Of a stretch of 64,000 nucleotides of DNA, positions 34,236 to 44,290 are shown piece by piece. Source of the DNA: Rhipicephalus microplus (taxonomy: Eukaryota; Arthropoda; Arachnida; Ixodida; Ixodidae); assembly GCF_043290135.1 (NCBI RefSeq), contig NC_134709.1:107650145-107714144 (forward strand), given 5' to 3'. Below the pieces are notes generated by a model. It saw only the letters and a list, made by a program, of their open reading frames with translations, did not search any database and was not told where the DNA came from. Made by a program: the position numbers and the translations under genes. Every line of letters starts with the position of its first letter. Position 1 is the first letter of the stretch.

Positions 34236-35612
34236 ATGTTGGTAAGGCGCAGTGGATTCTTTCGCCGGCACTCGCACGCGTCGGACGCAGGAATCATGGG
34301 CTCCCGCGGAGCGGCAAAGGCGGTCCTTGGTGGCCGCGGAAACATGATTACAGACGAAAGTGACAAGGATTATGCGATCATCTTGCCGAATTTGCCAACA
34401 GGACGTATTGTTGTGAACACAGTGTTTTTGCACGGTGATATTCGAGTGAGGCCTTTGAAGGTCGAAGATTTCCGAGACGCCCTGTACAAGGAACGACTGC
34501 TTACCGACGTAATTGCATTGGGCGCCTACCAGATCAACCATGTGTGGGCCGTCACCTGTAACAGCCAGGAGGCGACGAAGAGGTTGACTGAACTGAAAGA
34601 ACTCCAGGTCAAGGGACGCCGCTGCCTCGTGATCGACCCTCAGGAGCAGAAGGTGAGGCTGCGGCTTCACTGGCTGTTACACGGCGTTTCGGACGAAGAT
34701 GTCCGCACGGCGTTGGCAGCGTTCGGGAAACTTACAGAAGTGACCCGGGAACGCTGGCGTGTGGAAGGAGTAAATGAGAAGAATTCGACGACTCGCACTG
34801 TTTTTATTAAGTTGAAAAGCGGTATGAAAGTCGAGGACCTGCCTCATCAAATACGAGTCGCCGGTGAATTAGCCTTAGTGGTAGCCCCAGGTCGGCCTAT
34901 GCAGTGCCTGCGTTGCAGCGGAACAGGACATGTGCGTCACGAGTGTAAGGTGCCACGGTGCTCTCGCTGCCGGCGTTTCGGGCACGGGGACGCGGAATGC
35001 GTCCGTTCGTACGCCGCAGTGACCGCGTCAGCGGAGGCCAAAGATGCGTCAGAACACATTATGGACGTGACAGAAGCAGAGGACGTGGCTGAATGTTGCG
35101 GAGAACAAGTCGAAGAAAATTTGAACAGCACATCTGCAACATCAGTAGACGAATCTACACCGGCAACTGTGGACACTCCACCAGGTTCTGAAGCTGTATC
35201 GACCAAGACAGCTGACAATGCAGTGACAGACGCAGGCTGTGAAGTAGCCGAAGCGTCTGCCCATGCGTCAGAACAGGGCCAAGTAGTCGATGGTGCCTCC
35301 TGTAGCGTTGGTTTCGACATGAAGATAGACGGAAACACATGCAACGCCAGCTGCGTCTCTTGGCCCAGCAGTGCCGTTCCAGCCATTAAAAGACCATTGC
35401 GAGAACCTGTGAAGACGGGAGACAAGAACAGTGCAAGTAGCGCGGAAGAACCACCGGCAAAGACGCCGACTGGCAGACGCACCAGCATGCGAGCAAGAGC
35501 TGGTGGCACCACGGACAAGAAAGCTGTGAACAATTATATTCTACTGTGCAGTGAAACCGGGCGGTCGGCCGGTCCTGGAGGCGTCTTGCGTAGCGCTAGA
35601 CGTGCAAGGTAA
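34236..35612 (+). CDS. Tx1-clade LINE ORF1 protein (458 aa, intact)
   Basis: This is an ORF1-type nucleic-acid-binding protein of an L1/Tx1-group non-LTR retrotransposon, expected to coat the element RNA. Residues ~140-215 resemble an RNA-binding fold (hydrophobic RLRLHWLLHGV, a helix, then TRTVFIKLKSG). They are followed by two CCHC zinc knuckles: C-x2-C-x4-H-x4-C starting at residue 224 (CLRCSGTGHVRHEC) and another starting at residue 242 (CSRCRRFGHGDAEC). The last ~200 residues are acidic/serine-threonine rich and probably disordered, ending with a basic RRTSMRARAGG and SARRAR tail. The start is the ATG at 34236; a second in-frame Met is at residue 21. ORF2 begins 38 bp downstream. An uninterrupted 458-codon frame amid decayed elements suggests a comparatively young insertion. 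Not a host gene. Confidence 0.85.
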   Translation: MLVRRSGFFRRHSHASDAGIMGSRGAAKAVLGGRGNMITDESDKDYAIILPNLPTGRIVVNTVFLHGDIRVRPLKVEDFRDALYKERLLTDVIALGAYQINHVWAVTCNSQEATKRLTELKELQVKGRRCLVIDPQEQKVRLRLHWLLHGVSDEDVRTALAAFGKLTEVTRERWRVEGVNEKNSTTRTVFIKLKSGMKVEDLPHQIRVAGELALVVAPGRPMQCLRCSGTGHVRHECKVPRCSRCRRFGHGDAECVRSYAAVTASAEAKDASEHIMDVTEAEDVAECCGEQVEENLNSTSATSVDESTPATVDTPPGSEAVSTKTADNAVTDAGCEVAEASAHASEQGQVVDGASCSVGFDMKIDGNTCNASCVSWPSSAVPAIKRPLREPVKTGDKNSASSAEEPPAKTPTGRRTSMRARAGGTTDKKAVNNYILLCSETGRSAGPGGVLRSARRAR

Positions 35613-35650
35613 GCGCCATCCTCCAGGCCTAACTCCTCCAACTGGTTGTA

Positions 35651-38600
35651 ATGGTGCCTCAAGTATCATTTAGCTTCGCCACGCTGAATATTAGAGGCTT
35701 GGCTTCAAAAAAGAAGCAAAGCCAAGTCTACCAGTTGTTATTGGAAGAAAGGCTGGATGTGCTTGCAGTGCAGGAGACGAAAGTTGAAGGCGAGGAGGAG
35801 ACTGGGAGATTGGTGTTTAAATTTACATCACGGTATTTTGCCACTGTGAGCCAGGCCATAGGCACATCAGGGGGATGTGTTCTTTTTGTTAGAAAACTGC
35901 CAGGATTAGTCATAGAAAATGTCTTTTCTTGCTCTTCAGGCCGAGTAGTATGGTGTGATATTGTTTATTGTGACACTGAATGGCGCGTTATATGTGTTTA
36001 TGCTCCAACTATTGGCCAGGAAAGATCGGGTTTTTTTTCCAATTTACGACAACATATTGTGTACCGGTAGGAAACTCTTATTGGTCGGTGATTTCAACTG
36101 TGTCTTGAATGAAATTGATAGATGAAGCAGGCACAACGTTAAAGATAGAAGCAGTGATGTCCTGGCACAGGTGATTATTGAACACGAATTAGTAGATGTA
36201 GCGGAGTGTTTGCATAGCTCCCGAAATGTGAAGTATACCCACTTTCAAGGCACAAGTAATGCCCGATTGGATCGACTTTACCTTACTGCAGATGCGATAT
36301 CCCTGTGTAGCAGTTATAATGTGGTCCCTGTTTCCTTTTCCGATCACTGTCTTGTAAAATGCAATATCGGGTCAAAAAAAGAAAGGAACGCCTTTTCTTG
36401 GGAACAGTGGAAAATTAACTCTAACCTCTTAAGGGATGAGTCGTTTAGCGCTTCAGTTATTAAAAAAATAAGTAATATTAACATAGAGTGTATGGACAAA
36501 ATAGGAGAAGAATGGGAGCTATTCAAGCAGCGAATCAAAATAAAAGCAATAGAGAGACCTAGCGTTTTATCTTTTGAATCTAAGAAAAATGAGAAAGAGC
36601 TTAGACGAACTCTTGAGAGGCTAACAGCTCTTGAATGTGAAAAACCTGGAGTATATGGTGACAATTTGCGGAGTATCAAACAGAGGATAGAGATATTTGA
36701 GGAGAATCGCTATCGCGGAGCGCTACTGGGAGCCAGAGCAACATCAATGACTGTGGATGATCGCCCGACGAAGCGAGTGCTTGGATTAGAGAAGAGTCAT
36801 GCCAGACGAAATCATATAGATGCCATTGAAGTCACCGGTATCGAAGTTTCAGACATTGAGAGCATAGGACGAGCGTTTGACAAACATTACGAAGGACTCT
36901 TCGTTGCCACGCCCGTTGATTCAGAGGCATTTAAAAGCAGGAGTTCCTTAGCAGAATGCCGAAGTTGTCAGATAACACCAAATCAGCTTTAGAGCTATCT
37001 ATACCGCAAACGGAAGTAGAAACGGCTATAGATAAAATGAATCCTGGGAAATCTGCGGGGCCGGACGGGCTTTGTGCTTTGTTTTATAAGGAGTTCAAAA
37101 ATAAATTGTCCCAAGTACTTGCAGATGTCTTCAATCAAGCTTATACACTTAATGGCCTCTCTAGGTCCTTTAGTGAAGCACATACAGTTTTGATACCTAA
37201 GACAGAACACTCGGAGAAGTTTAAATTCGTTTTTTCGTATAGACCAATATCACTAACTAACTGTGATTACAAAATTTTAATGAAAGTACTAGCACGGCGA
37301 CTTCAAGGGGTAATCGAAGAATTGGTAGGGCCTCACCAAACATGTGGGATAATGGAAACGCTCCATTGTGACTAATATACACAAGATGCGCTGCATGATC
37401 GAGTGTAGCGATGCCAATCAAGTAGGGGTAGCCATTCTACAGATTGATCTCGAGAAAGCTTTTGATTGTGTTTCCCACAACCTTCTGCTTGCCATTCTTG
37501 ACCATGTCAACGTTGGTTTTGTAACCAGAGATGGAGTATTTATGGCATACCGGAACTGCACAACCCGAATGGTAATCAATAAGACGCTAAGACATACAAT
37601 TAACATAAAGCGTTCTGTCCGTCAGGGCTGTCCGCTGAGTCCCCTACTTTTCAGTTTATATATAGAATCGTTGTGCTTAGCAATAACTCAAAACAGTTGC
37701 ATTCGTGGCTTTAGATTACAAGAATCCGAAGTTAAAATTTTGGCATATGCCGACGATGTGGCTGTTGTATTGATCAAGATTGTGTTATCACTACCATCAG
37801 TGTGGTTAAAAGGTTTGGCAAGGCAACTGGCAGTCTAGTAAACTGGGGAAAGTTTCTGGGTTCCTGGCCTGGAAAGTGGTTGTCAAAACCAGACTATTTG
37901 CTGATGTTAAATGGGTGACCACACCTGTCAAGTACTTAGGGGTGCCACTGGAACTTTATAAAGATAATGAGAACTACTGGCAAGAACAAGCGAAAGAAAT
38001 CCGGACGAAAGCTAACAGATGCAACGGTAATCATCTGTCAGTGTTTGCTAGGGCGACTGTCTCTAATCTTTTCTTTGCCTCAAAACTTTGGTATGTGATG
38101 CAAGTATTGCATTGTTCAAGGGCAAACATACAGAAGTTCCATCGCATCTTCGCAGTGTTGGTGTGAGCTTCGAACTGGGAGAGATGCAGTCGAACTAATC
38201 TGTTTCGAAAAGTGAAACACGGAGGGCTTGGTTTAACACATCTTTTCATTTCATTCGCCAAGTTGTAAATAGGCTCTTTTTTTCGCTACACAAGGGACCG
38301 TTTCTTACGTACAGTGTGCCAAATGAGACTGATGTGGGCTTTACCTGGATATGTGATTAGCACGAATGACATGACCGGTGCTCTGCGCGGATATCTTAAA
38401 GAGGTTATTCTAAGTGTACGGTTTTTATCTGTTAGATTTTCCAATGAATATTTGTTTTCGATGACTCGAAAGAAGTTGTACAAAGATGTATGCGATGTTG
38501 TTTTACCTGAACCGCTGTACCGTGCCATGTACGCTGAAGGTGAAGGGAAAGATGTGCTTAAACGAGTGAAGAGAATGCAAGTGGCTCCTGGCGCGAAGTC

Positions 38601-39048
38601 TTTCTTTTTCAAGCTGCACACAGGTACATTATCAGTCAGGACATTTCATGCAGACCGTGGTTTTTACTTACCTTGGGGGACAAACTGCCTTATCTGTAAA
38701 AAACCGGAAACTATTGACCATGTTTTCTTACATTGTTGGGAGGGAGTACATTTTTGGGATGTACTTCAAAGGACGTTACATAAAGAATTACCTTTAAATT
38801 CATATGGTATAAGATTTTTGCCAATAGTGGACGAAAAGGGAATGCCTTTTGATTTGAATATGCTATGTGGACTTCACTGTTTATGGCGGGCCCGTATGGC
38901 CAGTTTCTATAGCGATCAGAATGCACGGCCTGCACGAATGTATTTCCGTGAATGTATGGCCAAGTATGTCGAACTGCAGAAAACTCAGGCGATTTTACCT
39001 GAGTGTTTGTCGAGGGTGGAGCCCTTGGCAGCACTTAGGGAATTTTAA
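35651..39048 (+). pseudogene. Tx1-clade LINE ORF2: endonuclease and reverse transcriptase, multiply frameshifted
   Basis: Frames in order. 35651-36070 is the endonuclease N-half (FATLNIRGL, VQETK with the catalytic Glu, CVYAP). After a frameshift at about 36060 come LLVGDFNCV and a stop near 36123. 36171-36992 has RLDRLYL and FSDHCLVKC (SDH), then the linker. 36956-37375 has KSAGPDGLCALFYKEF, FSYRPISLTNCDYKILMK and GPHQTCGI. 37368-37838 has LQIDLEKAFDCVSHN (motif A), RQGCPLSPLLFSLYIE (motif B) and ILAYADDVAVV (motif C). 37876-38166 has the VKYLGVPL thumb. 38314-39048 is the C-terminal domain with a CCHC-like CLICKKPETIDHVFLHC. The C-terminal pattern and RT spacing fit the Tx1 branch of the L1 group. 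About six breaks make it non-functional, but the catalytic residues are still readable. Confidence 0.87.
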
Positions 39049-39117
39049 ATTTCTGTGAGACTGTTACTGCTTGTTTTTGTTCTGCTTGTGGTTTGATGTA
39101 TGCGCCTATAAACAGGC

Positions 39118-39135
39118 AATAAAGCAAAAAAAAAA
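39118..39135 (+). terminator. Poly(A) signal and poly(A) tail of the Tx1-clade LINE
   Basis: AATAAA at 39119-39124 is followed by GC and about ten A residues (39126-39135), 70-90 bp after the ORF2 stop. This marks the element's 3' end. Confidence 0.85.
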
Positions 39136-39138
39136 GTA

Positions 39139-39206
39139 TGGCGCAGTGGTTAGTGTCTTCGAATGGGAATCCGCAGGTTGCACGTTCGATCCTCCGTGGC
39201 GCCTTG
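39139..39206 (+). other. tRNA-like sequence directly after the LINE tail
   Basis: TGGCGCAGTGGTTAG has the form of tRNA positions 8-22 (A box), and GTTCGATCC at 39184-39192 is B-box-like. The 3' side ends in TGGCGCC followed by a T-run, as in a Pol III terminator. The first seven bases of the acceptor stem are absent, replaced by the LINE tail (AAAAAGTA). The T-arm stem pairs poorly, so it is not a functional tRNA gene. It is either a SINE head or a decayed tRNA. Confidence 0.55.
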
Positions 39207-39299
39207 TTTTTCTTTTACGGGACGGTTGTTTATATACCGTTTTTATAGAATTCTTTTTTTATTTTTTGTGGCAGCTGGTCACGGTGATTCTGACGTCAT

Positions 39300-39449
39300 T
39301 TCGCGCTCAAACGTGGCCGGCACTGCAGCACCCACCATACCCACCATGCGCCACTGTGGGCGTTTCCCACCATTCACCCACTACATTAATCCACTATAAT
39401 TGTGGGTGGTCGTTTACACCATGCCAACTATTCTTTTTTTCCAATAGGG
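39300..39449 (-). repeat. Right end of the TIR-bounded element
   Basis: On the minus strand this carries GGCATGGTGTAAACGACC, AGTGGGTGAATGGTGGG and ATGGTGGGTATGGTGGGTG, mirroring the ATGGTGG-rich left end at 32300-32460, and it finishes with the CCCTATTGG inverted terminus. Confidence 0.7.
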
Positions 39450-39451
39450 GT

Positions 39452-41539
39452 TCCTCATCTAGATTTAAACAAACACGCGGAGTTCCCCAAGGAGCAGTCT
39501 TATCTCCAGTATTATTTAATGCTTTAATGAGCACAATTCCAACAGATCAAGAAGTTACTGTCTACATTTATGCTGATGACATCGCACTCTTTGCTGCTGA
39601 CTGTGGTATTTACTCACTACAACTTAAATTACGAAGATATAATAATGTTAGAAATTTGGTTGCAGTCAATTTCGTTATCGTTAAATGTCAACAAAAGTGC
39701 GTTGATGGCGTTTCCGCTTGCAGAACCAATTTCAATTTCAATTCTATATAAACAGGAACCCATCCAGCAAGTTGACTCTATAAAATATTTGGGAATCATT
39801 CAAAATGACAAACTTAACTGGAGTCCACACACAGAGTATATAACTACCAAAGCACAGCGGGCTTCAGGCTTACTACACAAGCTAAGTAACCGGAAATATG
39901 GGTTACGGAGGCACACCTTGATAACGTTGTACAAGATTTAAATGCGCCCCATCATGGAATTCGGCTGCATATTATTCTCGGGTGGCCCTGCTTATAAAAC
40001 AAAACCTTTAGTTGTCTTGGAGCGAGAAGCACTGCGAATGCGTCTGGGACTCCCTAGATTTGTGGCTATCAACCTACTGTACCAGGAAGCGCGCCTGCCT
40101 ATACTACTTTGTCAATTTCGAATTTTGACCGTACAAGCATTTTTAAAATTTAATAGCTCACCGGCAAGACGATCTCAATATGCTTTTATCGCAAACCCAG
40201 ACGCCTTCTTTTTTGCTCATTGGCCACGGTTTCACACACTTCAGATAATGTTTGTACAAAAGAATCTACAAAGTATAAATGTGAACATTAGAAATGTACT
40301 TGAGACTAATGACTCGAATTGTCATGTTATTGATGAGTATAACAATATATTCCCCCAAAACGCCAAATTACAATCTCTCAAATTTTTAAATAACATATTA
40401 TTAGATTACTTGGAGCATGCAGAAACTAAAAATATAATAGCCACAGATGCTTCCGTAAATACTCAAAAAGCAGGTGTAGGCATTGCCTCTGATTCGCTTG
40501 ACTGGTCCTTTTCAGTGAGACTGCCTGATTTTACTCTAGTATTTGAAGCGGAGCTCGTGGCGATTATTTTAGCTCTTCGAAAACTTCCATTAAATCAAAA
40601 CAACGCAGTCATAATGAAGGATTCTGTTTCAGTTTGTGCAGTTCCGACAGCTTCACAGAACTCTCGAATTCTAAGCACATTCGAAACATTAGTGCCCCCG
40701 CAGTGAAGACTCCTGAGGTTACTATGGGTTCCGAAACACTGTGGATTAAGATTAAATAAATTGGCCGATTCCTTAGCACGAGCCGCACTTGATGGGCCAG
40801 TTTTGTCCATACTGCCAGATGTTGAATATATCACGGCAATAAGATATCGAAAATCAGCAATCTCCACTTAATCGATAGAAAAAGTAACTACATGGACAGA
40901 CTATAACCACCTCATGTTTCCATGGCAACCCCACTGGAGCCAGTCCAGAAAGCTCGAAGTCTTAATTACTAAATTTCGATGTCGTGTCCCCCCCTAAACT
41001 TGTACCTACACAGAGCTGGTCAGACAACATCACCCCTCTGCGCATTCTGCGGAGAAATGGAATCACTAGATCAATATTTTTTGTATTGTCGCCGCTACGA
41101 TATACTTCGAAAAAGGTTACTAGTTATGCCATTTCTGAAAATAGGCGTTAGATTGACGGCGGAAACGGTGCTAAGCTTTCGTACCTCAGTTTTGGGACAA
41201 TGCCACAGGGATGCTTCCAATGCCGTTTGCGTATATATTCAGGAAACCAAGCGTATACCTTTGTGATCTTCAATCGAAAAAAATATTTATTACTCCCCAG
41301 GGCAGAGTGAGGTAAACGCAACTGAGTGGCAATCATAACACCTCAAATCTCAAAATCGCTCAACTAGACTTTTTTCCGTTTGCACTTTTTATTCATTGTT
41401 TTTTTTACATTAGTCTTATTATAATACCAATTCATTACACATAGTCAAAATGATCACAGAAAAACTGCACTACACTTTCTTGGCCAATCCCCCTGAGCGG
41501 GTATGAGCCATCATCCCAGGGAAACATAGCAAAACAAAA
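39452..41539 (+). pseudogene. I-clade LINE ORF2, second half (RT C-term, RNase H, zinc knuckle) and 3' UTR
   Basis: It resumes exactly where 32280 stopped: SSSRFKQTRGVPQGAVLSPV (motif B) and VYIYADDIALFAAD (motif C), then after a frameshift QVDSIKYLGI (thumb). At 39939-39941 a TAA stop interrupts the frame before MRPIMEFGC. RNase H follows, with IIATDAS (first Asp), FEAELVAII (Glu), MKDSVSVCA (Asp) and, after another frameshift, VPKHCGLRLNKLADSLAR (last Asp, 40727-40780). A C-terminal CAFCGEMESLDQYFLYC knuckle lies at 41038-41088. The 3' UTR ends near 41539 in GGAAACATAGCAAAACAAAA. RNase H after RT is a hallmark of the I/R1/LOA group. Confidence 0.9.
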
Positions 41540-41547
41540 GTGTAACT

Positions 41548-41794
41548 ACCCCATCATGGTGGTCTAGTGGCTAAGCTACTCGGCTGCTGACCCGCAGGTC
41601 GCCGGATCGAATCCAGGCTGTGGTGGCTGCATTTCCGATAGAGGCGGAAATGTTGTAGGCCCGTGTGCTCAGATTTGGTTGCACGTTAAAGAACCCCAGG
41701 TGGTCGAAATTCCGGAGCCCTCCACTACGACGTCTCTCATAATCATGTGGTAGTTTTGGGATGTTAAACGCTACAAATCAAACAATCAACCGAT
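41548..41794 (+). mobile_element. Ruka SINE inserted at the LINE 3' end
   Basis: A full-length head is present (GGTGGTCTAGTGGCTAAG, A box; GCCGGATCGAATCC, B box), followed by the standard body and tail (AAATCAAACAATCAA). Short flanking repeats GTGTAACT at 41540-41547 and 41795-41802 fit a target-site duplication. It landed just behind the A-rich 3' end of the I-clade LINE. Confidence 0.9.
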
Positions 41795-41849
41795 GTGTAA
41801 CTGCTTTCGCAGTCACGGCAACAACGAGACGAAAGTGGGACATCGAAAT

Positions 41850-42775
41850 CTTTTAGTTTTCTACATAAACCTGAAGTTTCTCTATTCTTTTAAGTGAATT
41901 CTTGTTGAAAGGTACAAGTCTAGTCTCGTTGTCAAATTTTGTTGACTCCTTGTGGAGCTCCTCCGACGGAAGCGATCGATGACAGGCATTGCCGACGCCA
42001 GCACACACATTTTTCTGCCTGTTGAGTTCCCACAGCTGCACGCACAATAATATAGCAAAAATAGTTAGACACACGTGACAGAAGATGAAGATGCACTCAT
42101 ATGACAAGTACGTGCTCGTTAATATAAAAAAAATGGCAGCATATCCACGGAGTGAATGAGGGATAGTTGGGCGAAGCATCCGTCTGTCTATTCGTTCTTG
42201 CTTTCTTTCTACCTTTCTAAAACATAGTAGATTACGCCCAGTGAGTACATTATAGCAACCCTTTCTTGTCTTCTGTGCGTTGTTGAACAATAAAAAATTC
42301 GCAGCGTTCGCGTTAACTAAAAGCCGAATTATCCTGTCTCTCATTCTCCTTTAGCAGCCATTGGCATGTACATTGAGCACGATCTTTTATTCTTCAACAA
42401 CGCGCAGAAGAAATCTCTCACCGGCACCACCTTGGAGGTCAAATTGTTATACTTGTTACGCACAACTACAATGGCTACGAGGGGTGAACGGGTGCCGCAA
42501 TGAGAAGCTTTGCCCCAAAACAAACGTTAAAATATGACACACAATCAACTTTACCGTAACATCTCGCTTAGTCCTTCTGAAGCTGCTCTGATGAAAGAGA
42601 TGGATGACAGACATCGCAGACGCCAGCGCACCCAGTCTTCAACACGGTGTGCGCCCACGGCTGCACAATAAGTCTGTAAAATAGTGAGTCACACGTGACA
42701 GAGGATAAATACAAATGCATATGAGAAATACGTGCAAGGTGAAATGAAAACATACGCGAAATATGACATGCCAAT
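41850..42775. repeat. Repeat zone: one inverted pair and one direct pair
   Basis: Inverted pair: 42269-42302 (TCTTCTGTGCGTTGTTGAAC...) against 42377-42412, about 33 bp, 75 bp apart. Weaker similarity extends outward, giving a stem-loop typical of a MITE or fold-back element. Direct pair: 41976-42115 and 42603-42740 share GACAGnCATnGCnGACGCCAGC, GCTGCACnCACAATAA and ACACGTGACAGAnGATnAA, in the same orientation. No coding region is convincing; the 163-aa minus frame at 42344-41853 is unrecognised. Confidence 0.6.
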
Positions 42776-43217
42776 CATTTTACTGTGATGTCACACATCG
42801 TCAAAGACTCATTTCGATCACCGTAGTGCCACAGCTTGGAAGCGGTGGCCGCAGCCACAACTCCGCGAACCACCGTGCCGCCAAGAAGTCGGCGAGTCCT
42901 AAGCGAGCGACGTCGTTCAGCTCGAGCATGCGAACGCGAGACCAAACACGGCGCTGCACGAGGAGTGTCTGCCGCCAGCGAACTTCGAACAGGAGAGCGA
43001 GCGTACGCTTGGCCGCCACCACGAACAGCGCCGAGCTGGTTTGGAGCTAGCACCGAAGAAATCGATGGTAATGCGGTCCATTTGCACAAACTCGAGCGAG
43101 TGCAGCGCGCAAACGCGAGTCCACCGCCACGGCCAGCGGATGGCGCCGAGCTGTTGCGACCGACTGACTTCCAGTCAGTAATGACTTCCAGCGAACTGTA
43201 ATGGCGACCAATTTTCA

Positions 43218-43583
43218 TTGAGTTCCGACGCTAGCGAAAGGCCCGCCAGTCCATGCTGGTGCACTTACTGCGCGCGACCTACTACAACCAAGCTCTTTAC
43301 GAGAACTCGCAACGTGTTTTCGATGAGTCCCAACACAGCAACGAGGTCTCAGCCCAATATCGTCAGCCCGGAGCTCATCGCGGCGGCGAATACAGGCAAG
43401 CACTCGACGAGGGAGCATACGGGAGGCCGACAGCAATGTCGGCCAATTTCCAAGCAGTCGCAAAGCACAGGCGAACTGCAGACGCCGAAGCTGACCTTCG
43501 TGATGCACTTCGTGCATGCGATATACAACACGACCGAGCCCGTTGCCGGTAAGCGCGATCCGAATCGCACACGCGACAAGTAG
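43218..43583 (+). CDS. Candidate exon in a GC- and CpG-richer segment
   Basis: 42.83-43.58 kb is visibly richer in G, C and CpG than its surroundings and is open in several frames (plus 42836-43201, 43218-43583, 43253-43552; minus 43218-42775). In the 43218 frame a Met-initiated, Ser/Thr-rich sequence leads to LTFVMHFVHAIYNTTEPVAG, immediately followed by a good 5' splice site (CCG/GTAAGC at 43550-43555). That makes a first coding exon possible. I recognise no family. Competing open frames are expected in GC-rich DNA, so this may be chance or part of a repeat. Confidence 0.25.
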   Translation: MSSDASERPASPCWCTYCARPTTTKLFTRTRNVFSMSPNTATRSQPNIVSPELIAAANTGKHSTREHTGGRQQCRPISKQSQSTGELQTPKLTFVMHFVHAIYNTTEPVAGKRDPNRTRDK

Positions 43584-43589
43584 AGTAGA

Positions 43590-44290
43590 AGAAAGAATGA
43601 TAACCTACTTGCGTTAGAATCCAGTGCTGACTTCTGCCCCGAGTTGGACTGAACTATATATATGATAGGCCTGCTGTCTTCTCGGCTGACATGTTGGCCT
43701 TCCCAACCATTGCTGTGATGCGTTGGTCATGACTATTTTGAAGCCATAGATATACAGCGCGGCGTGGTGACGTGTCGAGACTTGCTCCAGACTTCATGGG
43801 TGCAGCGAAACACAAAAGAAGCAGCCCATGCTCGTTCAAGCGTACACACAAGTACCACGTCGTAATTCTTGGATTGTCGAATCGAGGCAGCCGTGGTCGG
43901 GCACTGCGAGTGCGATGCAACGTGAACCATCACCAGCAAAATACGGGAAAAGACTGAGCCAGCAGAGGAGGAGAGGGAGGCCTGGTCACCTTGGCAACGC
44001 TTTTCATGCTGCGTGCAATGCCCAGGTGGTTCATTCCTTGGTTTAATGCACCACGCTCCCCTTGGTGGTTGCTTCTCAACGGTTTATCCGTTAATCGCGC
44101 GCGCCTCTTGGGCTCCGTTACTCCTTTTTCGGGTAATTTTGTCTTCGAGTGTATGAACACCGCAATTAACCCTTGGCCCTCACTCCCCACCAGGTGCGAA
44201 GCAACAGTTCAAGGCGGTGGTTAAGCCTGTGACGCAGCGGAGGGTGCTAAGAATCCCTGCGTTCGGACAGGCCACCATTGGAATCTGAAC
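43590..44290. other. Spacer and probable RTE 5' leader
   Basis: 43590-43950 shows nothing recognisable. 43960-44290 precedes the RTE endonuclease start and is probably its 5' leader (open minus frame 44190-43930 is not convincing). Confidence 0.35.

Larger units (their letters stand above)
32281..39449. mobile_element. 7.17-kb insertion with inverted ends, splitting the I-clade LINE
   Basis: The left end begins CCCTATCGGAAAAATTGCCATGG (32281 onward). The right end, read on the minus strand from 39449, begins CCCTATTGGAAAAAAAGAAT and soon reaches TTGGCATGGTG. Subterminal ATGGTGG motifs are abundant and in inverted orientation at the two ends (32300-32460; 39330-39380). The interrupted RT codons (TGT at 32278-32280, TCC at 39452-39454) are in the same frame, and GT (32279-32280; 39450-39451) is duplicated, which defines the insertion precisely. 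No transposase ORF is visible. The TIR sequence does not match a superfamily I can name. The body was itself invaded by a LINE fragment and a Tx1-clade LINE. Confidence 0.8.

Noticed and set aside
39139..39206. Functional tRNA gene
   Set aside because: The 5' acceptor strand is missing and the T-arm does not pair; only A- and B-box-like words remain.
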